Assembly: GCA_002221725.1 (NCBI GenBank)
Contig: NJFT01000091.1
Coordinates: 62,001 to 126,000, forward strand
Length of the DNA stretch: 64,000 nucleotides
Source: Scedosporium boydii
Lineage: Eukaryota > Ascomycota > Sordariomycetes > Microascales > Microascaceae
Direction of reading: 5' to 3'
Part shown: piece by piece, positions 11,781 through 22,100 of the stretch
How positions within the stretch are numbered: position 1 is the first letter of the stretch
How the letters are laid out: each line of letters begins with the position of its first letter
Made by a program: the position numbers and the translations under genes
Notes under the pieces: model-generated
Databases searched by the model: none
What the model was told of the DNA's origin: nothing
What the model saw: the letters and a program-made list of their open reading frames with translations, nothing else

Positions 11781-13239
11781 TCACAGCATATGCTCATCCC
11801 ATGGCACCCAGCTCTGATCCCTCCACCCCGGCATGCAAAGCACCTTCTCTGGCGGGCCCTTCCACTCTACCATATCACCGGCGCCGTCGTCGCCCTTAAC
11901 CAGGTCGCCCACATAGCCCTTCTTGCTCTTGATCCACGCGCCGTGCTTATCGTCGTACTCGAGGTTCACCGTCGGCACGACGGCGATCTTGCCGTAGCCC
12001 TTCCCCCACAGGTCCTTACAAAAATAGGTCGGCTCGCCCATATGACACTCCCCCTCGCGGCTGTCGCGGAACCGGATCCCGTCCTTGAGCAGGGGCCGGG
12101 CGCCGAAGACGACGGCGCCATTCCAGCAGGCAAACACCTGCACCGGGCGGTGGTCGTCGAAGCGTTTCAACGCCGCCGGATCGTCGAAGAAGAGCAGATG
12201 CGCCTGATCCCAGTTGACGTCCAAGGGATTAATATAGAAGAAGGAGTTGCCCGTAATGGACCGCGCGACCCACACGTCGTAGAACGTCGGGTAATCCCGA
12301 ACGTGGGACCAGTCCATGCCACACGTCATATCAGCCCCGATATGCCTCCTCTGGTGTATTAGCTCGAGGATATCCTCACTGCAGATGGCCACGTCGTTCA
12401 GGAAGATAACGGTCGGATCCTCGACGAAGTGCGCCGTATTATTTAATAGCGGCTCTAGCGCCATATTCCTCAACTCGGCAAGATGCTCGATCCTGCGCCC
12501 ATCGTTGGGCGTGATTTCGCTCCGCAGGAAATGGTACTCGGCCCCCAGGTTCCTGATCTCGGGGCCGAGGGCCTCGAGAATCTCCATCGTCCCGTCTTCG
12601 GAGTGGCCCTCGACTATGGAGATGGCGCAGTTTTTAGGGCCAAGGAAGCGCAGCGTCTCGACGATGGAGCCCATCAGGCGCGGGAGGAGGTGTGCGACAT
12701 TGATGATGTTCAGGGCGAAGAAGTAGGTCGGTCGGGAGGTGGATTCGGAGGGGATAAGATACTCGTACCGCCTCTTATTTAGGCGCGGACATGACAGCCG
12801 TTTGAAGTCATGATCGGAGGGGTCGAGAATCGCTGTGACGTATTTGGGCGCCTTCCTAAGGTTCTCCTGGTGCAGGACTTCGGGGTTCTTATCTGCTGTT
12901 TTTAGCCCGAGTCCAATTCCTAACCTCGACAGATGTTCCTCGACTGCCCCTCGTGCCCGACGTTAGCAAAGCTCTTAATACGAATTTACCGAAGACAGAG
13001 GCCTCGGAATATGAAGGCATCGGGTATTCCGTTGTAGCTGAGCGGACGAAACTGCAGCTGCGACATTCGAGAACCCCATTTATCGTGTCTCCGATGGTGA
13101 AATAGAGACATGACGTACTGATAAGCTTGTACTGCCCCAACGCGGGATCCTCCGTATAGAACAAATCGAACCCGCAAAGGAATCCTAGGAAGAGACAAAG
13201 GCTGATCCCTGCGAGTGCGAACTTCCATCTCCACTTCAT
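11781..13239 (-). CDS. GT69 family mannosyltransferase (CAP59/CMT1-like) with one apparent frameshift
   Basis: Type II Golgi-membrane glycosyltransferase of the cryptococcal-mannosyltransferase (GT69) family, expected to add mannose in cell-wall or capsule-type glycan synthesis. The start is ATG 13239 (MKWRWKFALAGISL), followed at once by a signal-anchor helix (ISLCLFLGFLCGFDLF). The stem reads YSEASVFGKFVLRALLTSGT. Then the frame must change by one base near 12,940-12,960 to continue as EEHLSRLGIGLGLKTAD, and on through HQENLRKAPKYVTAILDP, YFFALNIINVAHLLPRLMGS, GPKNCAISIVEGHSEDGTME, TCGMDWSHVRDYPTFYDVWV, the CWNGAVVFGARPLL region and the family-typical end VPWDEHML. Apart from that single shift everything is intact. 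The break sits beside a run of four G (minus strand GAGGGGCA), so a homopolymer sequencing error is as likely as a real mutation. A splice explanation would delete the conserved YSEASVF segment. Confidence 0.8.
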
Positions 13240-15193
13240 CGTTCTTAATGGACCGGCGCCACCACTTTGCACGTTTGGGAGGAGTAAGAGGGAGAAGAAG
13301 TCGAAGAGGGGAAAAAAGGAAAAAAAGAAGAAAAAAAAGCACCCATGCTCTCAGTAGCAACTAGCCACCGCAAAATCAGATTTCCCAGACGTACATCGCA
13401 TCATCCTTAGCGAGTGTAAAGGTTCCTCCAAGTCCAATAACTCCAACGGAAATCCTAGTCCATTTCCTCCGACCGGACCCTGACACGAGCAGGGGTCAAT
13501 GTGACGGGGCTCGCTCCGGAATCCAACGGGGGTGGGTGAGCCGCACATGTTGTTGATGCGGGGACGTCCAACTCTGGCGGGTGCAGGCGAATATCGGTGC
13601 AACCTTGGCTGGACTGCATATTTTATATCGGCCAGCACTGAATACAATCGAAGAAAGCCAAGCAATGGAAGGCGGGAGGATCCGTGATAGCCAAGAGATG
13701 GAAGGCGGGAGAGGATAGAAATTTAATTAATCCCTGCGCCTGGTTCGCTCACTACACCAAAAGTGGACTAGATCTCATGCATGGGCCAGCATTTCCCATC
13801 TCAATGTGACGCAAGAACCGCATTGCTCATATGCATGAACACGCAGGGGCCGGAAGTTAGGCACAAAGTCAAACGCCAATTTGGCCAAAAACCTCACGGG
13901 AAAACGGGGCTAGAAATCACAGTAACTTAACCAAAAACAGCCCATCGTATTCCAAACTAATCTAGTTAGAATTCGAAGTACATTTCCTCGACGTGAGTTT
14001 CTATTATCGCAGCAGCATTTTCCGTAGATAACCATTCTTCTAATGTTTCCTTTAACTTTATTATATCTGCGATCTATATGAACCGGCCATTAGGATCTTT
14101 CTCGACTTTTTGCTATTTCCCAGTCTTCTGTAAAGCGCAACCGGTTGGCCTTGTTATGATCTTAACACTGGCTCGTGGTATATCAGGTAGGGACAGCTGG
14201 TGCCAGGGCCATGGGTCCCTGTTGTGAAGTAAGTGAGGCAGTTACACAGTATTCACAATGATATAAGTGAGAAGTGCGTATTCAAGTGTAGGGGTGTACT
14301 TCGTAGTTGTACTTGAATTGACTACTGAGGAGTCTGGAGGAACTAGCTAGCTGCCTGGTGGGCTTCATAGTTTATATAGGCCTTTCCTCCATCTACTTTC
14401 AGCCAGTTAACCACTTCCTAAGTGGCTGGTCGGTCGGTTGTTTTCCTCACCGTCCGGCCGGATGACCGCCCATCCGATGAGTCGGTCGCCAAGCCACTGA
14501 ATGACTAAGCTCACTTCTATTTCTGCCGCGTGCTACTACTGCCTTCCTTTATTCTGCCGTTCCTTAGCGCCTTCCTGCGCCTTAAGTTGCGGTCAGGTCG
14601 TGACTGACCTGGCATTGGAGTGTTTCGGATATCTGCTGCAGCTAGCCTGCGCGTTTTGGCTGTCTCGACCCTGGCTAGCTTTTGAAAAGAGCTACCGTAT
14701 AAGAGGAACCTTCTTCTGTGATGCTGGAATCACCGCGTCCCCACGAGGGTACTAATTACCCGCGATAGCCTTGTGGTACCCTGATCAATGCCAACCCTGT
14801 AAAAAGATACGAGACCCACGCAGTTCGCTGTTTTCAAGTGCGGCTGCCGAGTTGACTCCACATTAAGAGAGCGCATTTCAAGAATCTCCCAGAGTCGAGG
14901 TACCCTCGTCATATCATGGATATTCCTGTTAATAACGTCGTGCGAGCACACTGGGAAGCCAATGCGGGAGCCGGAAGAGTAAGGCGTTAGTTGGCATCAA
15001 ATCGATCGGACTGGCGATTTTAAACTAACGATTGGGGAGCTGCTTCGACCCCCCCTCCCCCCAACCCTAACCCCAACCAAGTCACTTTCACGCCAAGCAA
15101 CCGAGACAAAGTGGCGGTAACAAGGCCCTAGCGGCTACCCTTAACTAGACTAGGAGAGATCTAATGAAAGTAAAAAAGGTAACTTGACGAGCC
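13240..15193. other. Intergenic, 2.0 kb, AT-richer, no supported gene
   Basis: Upstream of the GT69 gene (an A/G-rich leader at 13,280-13,345). The stretch 13,680-14,400 is relatively AT-rich with no long frames. A TACTTCGTA motif lies at 14,297-14,305, and a C-rich patch with a short telomere-like word (CCCTAACCCC) at about 15,063-15,075. No gene is supported. Confidence 0.45.
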
Positions 15194-16141
15194 TTAGCAT
15201 TCGCCGCCATTGGGACTACCTCCAGGGTAGGGGTAGGTCGAGGGGCGGGTGTTAGGAGAGTGGCCACAGTTCGCATATCCAACCCAAACGCTATAGTCCC
15301 TATCGGAAGCGTAATAGTGGCCGGAGATGCTGCCTTTCCTGGGACAGCATTGATTCCTAATATCCCAGATGCGATCTGCCAAGAGGCGGCACGGAACAGA
15401 TGTGCCGTCGGAGAATTCCTATAGAAGAGATAAACGCATAAGCAACCGCACATCAGAAATAGGGTGGGTTAACATGACTTACGCTGCAAACATATGACCC
15501 TGTAGTATTCTCGCACGTCATACGGCGACATTCTCTGTTCGGGGCACCACAATTGCCCGAGAGGGCGCGGAGATATTCCACAGCATCCTATGGGTTGGCT
15601 CGGTTGTTAAATGTCTGGAGTAGCGAGAGAAATCCTAGTAGCTTAGGAGTGAACTCACGCCTGCGTCAGTTGTACTGCCAGTGGCCATGACCACGCAGCT
15701 AATTGCACTCTGTCGTTTGAATACACCAGGCGAGGTGCCCAGACCAGCATCAATCGACCGCTTTGCGGGCACAACTTCTGGCCCAAAATCGGGATTGACG
15801 ACCCTGATGGCCTCGTAGATATCCTTTTCGACGAATCAGTGGTGAGTCTGAGCGCAACAGTCATTCTTGACATGCCTTGGCGTCACCATAGAGATCAACA
15901 GGCTCCTCGCCCGGGTAGATTGAGCCTGTCCACTTCATGCTGATGCCATCGTCAACAGTCAGCTCAGCCAATGCGGCGAGAGCCGTTTCCGTGCGGCTTC
16001 TCCCTTGTAGGGAGAAAGGGGACGCGGAAGCGAATGACTTCGTCTAGAGGGATACGTTAGCATAACAAAGATAGCCTTGATGCTGCGAAGGGGCTAGCAT
16101 ACCAGAAGTGCACAGAGCACAAGTGCGGGTTGGGCGAGCAT
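15194..16141 (-). CDS. Small secreted cysteine-rich protein (copy A), five exons
   Basis: Unrecognised secreted-protein family. Exons run 16141-16103, 16043-15876, 15823-15659, 15587-15483 and 15418-15194, giving 233 aa. The N-terminus MLAQPALVLCALL is a hydrophobic signal sequence. A propeptide carries two dibasic sites (AKR at about residue 91 and FKR at about residue 106), the typical signature of Kex2 processing. Cleavage at the second would leave a ~127-residue mature chain starting with Gln. That chain has ten cysteines (ISC, GNCG, RECRRMTC, YVC, VPC, QCC, ANCG, GEC), enough for five disulfides, and a Pro/Ser/Tyr-rich tail (NTRPSTYPYPGGSPNG). Intron 2 begins with GC (AAG|GCATGT), a rare GC-AG intron. 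The architecture resembles fungal effectors or antimicrobial secreted proteins, but function is not known. A paralogue lies divergently at 17,430-18,459. Confidence 0.8.
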
Positions 16142-17429
16142 CTTGGCAAAACGTCTGGGTAGAAAAAGGCGAGTACAGATAGAGAAACGATTTTAAAGCC
16201 GTTGGTTGGTGGTGCCACTAGTCCCTTGTAGCACGGAAGCGGATTAGGTCAACCTACTTATACACCAGATATCGGAGTAGACTTGCCCACCTAGCTGCTA
16301 GAAAGATAGGTCGGAGCAGAGTGATGGATGGATCGATGGTTCAGGCCCGTCAACGTACCTGCCCATTTCTAAAAAAATGTCGGTTCCACCATGCATACCT
16401 CGGTATACGAAGTAGGATGAGGAGATGGCTATTTCCCTCCGCCAAGAGGTCAAGAGAAGAAGCACGAGGGCATATTGATTGATTTCTAGCTTCCTAAAGG
16501 ATCGATATTTTGTTCTATAATCCTACATCCTGCATCAAGAGTAGCATTGCTCGGACGTTTGTGAGATCGGTTAAGATAAGTCTTCTTCATGATACTGCAC
16601 AAGGGTTGACGATCGTATGGAATCTGTCTCCGCCACGACGAAAGATAGATTACGTTGATGTTGTTGGGCGTTATCTATCACCCACTCTGGAAGACTGGAA
16701 GAGGGGTACGTAGCATGGAGAGCTCCCAAGATCTTCCGACGGTCCGACTCTGCGAGGCACCTGCAGTTCTTCTTTGCATAAAGGAATCGCCAACCATGAT
16801 CATAAAATGAGAAATATTCTGTGCAACTACGACGGTGATCGAGAATAGTGGAGCCGAAGGATCAATATCTTTCGAGAGCGGCTCCTACCAGCCATTCTAG
16901 TGCAACGGTAGCCGCCCGTTTGATCCAACGTGATTATGAAGAATGTCTTAGTGGGATGAAGAAGTCCTGGTGTAACCAAGGCTACAGTGGGGGTCAAAGG
17001 TGTATATTCAGGTGCTAAGGCGATAAAATCCGCATTTACATGGTATTCTACCCGTCTGACCGGCAGGACTGCAACCCTACGGGACGGTGGGGGATGCGAC
17101 CTCACTCGGACCATCGTGGACACCGAGTTAATGTGTTAGCGAGCTCAACACTTGATCCCGCGCCTCGTGCTATGGAGAAAGCAATCGTGTCGTTTCCTAG
17201 CTTTGACGAACCCCGTCCATGAGACGGACTCGGCATTCTTGCTCTCCCCGAAGGCTTCCGGTATCGTCCCAACTCCCACCTCCATTGAGTACAAATTGCC
17301 GATGGGCCCCTTCCTTGTCCCCCACCAATATAACAGCAATATCAAGCTCAGATTCTCTTAAGTCTTGGCCCTGTTCTACAGAATCACCTTTTCTTTCAGA
17401 ATCAAATCAGAGAACATTGCTCGCCAAAA
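16142..17429. other. Shared divergent promoter region of the two secreted-protein copies
   Basis: 1.3 kb between the start of copy A (minus) and copy B (plus). No supported gene. A TACGAAGTA motif lies at 16,406-16,414. Short frames at 16,510-16,713 and 16,827-17,361 have no recognisable features. Confidence 0.45.
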
Positions 17430-18459
17430 ATGCTTGCCTAGCTTTCACTTGTCCTTTCAACCCTCGCTGTATGTTGGAGAGTTACCCTTCTATCCTCTAA
17501 ACGCTTAGGAAAACCCTTGGTGTACAAGCTTACTGATGTTGAGTCTACTCAGATTGGGTCGTGGGCTACTTCTACCTTGGACAAGGTCCTGACTCGCTCG
17601 GAAGTAGATCTTGGGGCTTTGGCTCCTTTCACTGTTGATGACGGCGTTAGCATGCAGTGGAGTGGAAGCATTTTCCCAGGCGAAGAGCCCATTGTCCTAT
17701 ATGGCGACATAGAGGTATACTACTCAACTTACCTTCTCTTTCTCTTCCTTTTCTTTTCCTTCCGACGGTGCCTTTGGATCACATCTACTAACACGGACCG
17801 CGTAGGAAATCTACAAGGCCATCCTTTCAGTCAACCCTGACTACCAGGCAGCCGAAGCTTCCCTGAATCTTGGGAAACGTTTGGCGTTCATACGGAGACA
17901 AGTCTAGCGAAGCGCCAAAATGGCTATACCTGCGCCGTCATGGCCACCGGAAGTTTTGATCTCAATGTTCGTTTTCGACTAGCATGCCCTTCATTCTCGC
18001 CCCCGCTCTCGAAGCAGTGCACACTCCTAACTCCTTATCTCGTGGGGGATTAGAACGCTGTCCAGTACCTACGTGGTATTGGAGGCAACTGCGGTGCCCC
18101 GAACCGCGAATGCCGCCGGACAACTTGTCAAAATACCTCTGGAACATATTTCTGCAGCGTAAGTTCACCGCGCTTTCTTCCTGTTATTTTGGCTCGGAGA
18201 GTCGCCCCGTAAACTAACTGACTGTGTGGCGCAGGAATTCAACGGTGGTGCTAGCATCCCTTGCTCTGTAGTCGGGGACCTCGTCGACGATATCGTTAGT
18301 GTTTGTTGTCCTGGTAAGAATGGGCGGTCAGGTCATTACTACCCTCAGGGACGCACGTATAGTGTTTGGGCGGGATACGCCAACTGCGGTCACTCTCCTA
18401 ACACTCGTCCCTCAACCTACCCTTACCCCGGAGGGAGCCCCAATGGCCTTTGCTATTAA
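17430..18459 (+). pseudogene. Broken paralogue (copy B) of the secreted cysteine-rich protein
   Basis: The five-exon layout mirrors copy A: 17430-17468, 17529-17714, 17806-17966, 18054-18158 and 18235-18459. The last two exons have exactly the same lengths as in A (105 and 225 nt). Shared words include TVDDG, GSI, PGEEP, KRQ, VMATGS, GNCGAPNREC, GYANCGHSPNTRPSTYPYPG and GSPNG. Two lesions are visible. Codon 4 is TAG (17439-17441) where copy A has CAA. Exon 3 is 161 nt, so its two conserved ends (NPDYQ and the KRQ...VMATGS part) lie in different frames, consistent with one lost base. The intron-1 acceptor would have to be a less usual AAG (17526-17528). The second half, including all cysteine motifs, is open. 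It is either a pseudogene or it starts elsewhere; I see no alternative ATG that rescues secretion. Confidence 0.7.
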
Positions 18460-18535
18460 AGCCGTTATCTCCCCCCTGGAATGGTATCCATTGATTAGTG
18501 TGCCACCTTGACTTGCAGATCTGCCAAGAGGGCTC

Positions 18536-18970
18536 TTAATCCTGCGATTTGATCAAGTAGTGGAGGCTGTCCTTCGTCGTCGAAGTCGAGGCTAGATTTA
18601 AATGCCCATCCTTCGGCGACTTCCTCGGTTTCGACGTTTCAAGCTCTTTGCCGTGTCCTTCGCGCTCTGGCGGCGTAATTACTCCTTTCATGCCGGCGGT
18701 GTCGACCCACTCGCCGTTGAGCGTGTTAACATAGCACGGAAGACAGGGTACACCTTGAAACCCGTTGGGAGTTCGAGTCGAACGGACCATCTGTAGATTA
18801 GGTCCGATCCATTTGTCCTCCTTCCAACATAGCGGGAAATTTCCAAGACCGGCCTACCTTGCAAAAGCGGCTTTCAACGATCGGAATGCTGTCCACTTCT
18901 CCCTGCCCCATTGCCCTACCGGTACTTCGTCTGAAACAGTGTAGTAGAGTATGCCCGGTATGCTATTCAT
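18536..18970 (-). pseudogene. Two-exon fragment of an unrecognised gene
   Basis: On the minus strand a codon-like stretch from ATG 18970 (MNSIPGILYYTVSDEVPVGQ, then WGREKWTAFRSLKAAFAR) runs into a GTAGGC donor at about 18,858. A ~67-bp intron-like segment follows, with an acceptor CTACAG just before 18,790. After it comes a second codon-like stretch (MVRSTRTPNGFQGVPCLPCY, VNTLNGEWVDTAGMKGV) ending at 18,536. The two frames do not join in phase across this intron, and no 5' part is found, so it is probably a truncated relic. Family not recognised. Confidence 0.3.
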
Positions 18971-19196
18971 GAGAATTGAGAATTCAACATTGAAATCTAA
19001 AAGGCAACATAAGCCTCTCAATAGAGTGGTATCTGAAAACACCATCCAAGGAACCCATCGTCCCAATTCCGAATCCGTCCTGTTGATCCATACAAGTTCT
19101 AAAACAGTATATATACAGCCCAATGCCCCGAAACCAAACCGTCAACAAAGCACAACAAGGGATTAACACAAAAAGCTCCTGATCTCAAGCACGCAC
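18971..19196. other. Short intergenic segment
   Basis: Mainly 3' flanking sequence of the 5-phosphatase gene on the minus strand. It contains a TATATATA word near 19,109. No gene seen. Confidence 0.4.
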
Positions 19197-22100
19197 TCAC
19201 AACTCCCTCTTCATAAACATCTCCATAAGGACCCTCCTCTTCTCATCCGCCACCTTCCTCTCCTTCTCCCTCTCCTTCTCTGACCCCGCCTTATCACTCG
19301 CAATTCTACACACCGCCGGCGCAAACACAGCCGCAAACCGCTTCTGCCTCGCGTGAAGTTTCGCCGCGCTACCCGACGGAACTTGCGCTTTGGCATTCGC
19401 TCTTGGCGGAGAGTCGATCTGGTTCGCGTTCGTGGAAGCGGAAGGGGACGAAGGGGTGGCGGGACGGTTTGCCGAGCCCCCTGTTGCGCCGCGCACGACC
19501 CTGCGCAAGGACAGAGTGCGTAACCTAGAAGGGGAGGATTCTTCGATCTTGGGTGGCGGTGGTTTGGGGGATAGTTCAGCCGCTACGCGGACGAGGGTGG
19601 TGGTTAGGAAGACGAAGGAGATGTTGTGGTTCGGCGAGGAGGAAAGGACGTCCAGGATCGAGGTTTTTGTATCTTCTATATCTGGGCCCGCGGAGGAAGT
19701 GAGGAGATTCAGGGGGAGACGCGGCCAGAGGGAGGAAGGGATGATGCCGTCGGTGAGGGAGGCGAGAAAGAGGAGGAGGCATTCCGAGAGGATCTCGAGG
19801 TTTTGGAGGGCGGGGAGACAGACGGGTAAGGAGGGGATGAGGGCTGCGTCCGTATCTATCGCCGTGATGAGGGAGGCTTTGGCGGCGCTGCGGGCCTCGT
19901 CCGAGTCCTTGAGTGTCCAGGACGACTTTTCAAAGGGCCAGCCGGGGTCATCACGCGGAATGGCACAGTCATCAAGCATGTTCTCGTCTGCGAGAGCGCG
20001 TTCAAGAAGGTTCTCCAGGGCCTCGGTAAGCTTGAAGAGCTCCTTCGGCGCCGCGCACTTCACGTCACGGTCGTAGGGGATGGCGCCCCTTATTCTGGGC
20101 TGCGACTGGCAGATAAAGGCTCGGATGCCCCCGTCGGGAACGCGGATTAGCTCGTCAACAGAGCGGCCGAATGCCGTGGGGAGCCATTGCGCGTGGACGG
20201 GGATGAAGTAGTCGCGGCCGCCAGCTACTCGTAGGACGAGGACGTCTTCTAGGGAGGTGCGGTCGTAGTTGAGAGATTGGGCGAGCGCAACGTCGTCGAC
20301 GAGGGCTTGTAGAAGAACTGTTGCCGTCTCGCCTGGCTCGAGAGTTACGTCCTTGCCTAAGTCTAGGGGGTCGCCACCTGCTTCTCCGACCTCTGTGGAT
20401 AGGAACCGGAAGGTTAGCCATTTTGGCGGAGGGGTGGAAGATGAAGCTGCGTCTCCTTCTTCTATTATCGATGGCTTATCAACGAAGGAAAAGGTTGCGG
20501 GAACACCTCCGGTGTTTGCGACGGTTAAGGTGCATGTCTGCTTGGCTAAGAAGGAGACGTCACCGAACTCAACGGCATCCCCGTTCGAGCCGGGCTCGTG
20601 GCCCGATTTGGAGGTGGTGTTGTAATGACGATCCACCAAGATTGTAATGTTGGGTCGCCCTTCGTTCTCCGCTCTGTCAAGTTCACGGGCGACCTCGGCA
20701 TGGACCTTGGCCTTCAGCTCCGGGACGACCGCATCGTAGCCGAGAGTGAATACGGAGACGACGGGCTTGTGGTCCGAAGACGTGATTCTCTGGTGCGAGG
20801 TGTACAAGTCCATATGGATACGATCCGTAAAGCCCGCCTTGGTCACAACTTCTTCACCGCCCTGAGTTTCGTCTTCCCCCTCGTCGTACTCGTCGTAATC
20901 AAATTCCAAAGTAGACGATTGGGTGTTCTGGCCATCGGACTCTGGATCATAGGAAAATAAGACGTCGTCATCTTCGGCAGCCTCGTCGATACCGCGCGCC
21001 TTGAGCTCCTCATCTCGTTTCCTAGCTTCTTCCCTGTCCCTTTCTCTTTGCTGATGCACCTCCAAATCTTTCCTGGTGCGGTACAGTATGCGATCACACC
21101 AACTAGGTGCACGCTGCTTTTCGCTGGAGTCAAAGAGGCAGATGGTGCCCACATCATATTTGTAGGTGGGTAGAAAGGAGATGCTAGCTTCGCGCCAACC
21201 ATCATAAAGGACCTTCTTCTCTTTCATGAGGCGGAGAAGTTGATCGTGGGGTAATAGGGAATCTAGGGTAGCCTGGAGGGATGCTGGGTCATCGTGAGGA
21301 TCAGGCACAAAGTCGTCTGGATCTGGCAAAGAAGTCTCGGTAGTCCCAGAGAAAGAGCTATTGGGCGATGGGCTAACACTTCGGTCCGTAACAACCTCGT
21401 CCTCGGCATCGCTTTCTGATTTCATTATAATTACCCCTTCCTCGAGCTCGTCGCTCTTTGCTTTCTTGGATAAGTCGTACTCGCCCTGGGTATGGAGCCA
21501 TAATAGATGGCGAATATCATCCCCCGGCAGCCCGTCGACGCGGAAGTTTAGGTCACCAAACCAAAAGGCAAAATCCTCGTCACCAATCTTCTCCGGCTCG
21601 TCCTCTACGACCCCGGCGTTATTCACAGGGTCGAAGTGAGAACGGGAGAGAATCTGCCCCACGTCCCAGCAGCGTCTGTCAAGGTAGGTCTGCTCGGCGC
21701 CGCTGGCGAGGTGTGAATTCACGAAGACCAGTCGTGTGGTCTCACCCAAGACTAAGCGAGACGATATGGCGCCCTTGTTCCCCATGTAACCGAGCAGGCC
21801 GGTGCCCACTTGTATGGTACTGACGTCGCTGATTGACGTGATGACTTCGGGGGAGGCGTAAATTAGGAGGAGTAGACCGGACATTTGCTCGGCCACCACA
21901 AGTTGGTAGCCGTCGGGCATGGCGGCTTCGAGTGCGAGTCGCCATTTGTCCACAGGGTTGATGTCGGAGTATACGCGGTTATATGCCTCCGTTGCCAGGC
22001 CGAGGTCGACAATCTCCTGCAGGCCCAAGACATACAGGCCGATCTTGTCTCCTCCGACAAGTCTCACATCATCTCCCTCGTCGGTGGGAGGGTTCGATGA

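Noticed and set aside
15060..15080. Telomere-like word CCCTAACCCC
   Set aside because: A single short occurrence in a C-rich patch; no array.
20155..20960. Several open frames of 88-228 residues opposite the 5-phosphatase gene
   Set aside because: They are antisense shadows of the long coding frame with Arg/Pro-rich composition and no motifs.
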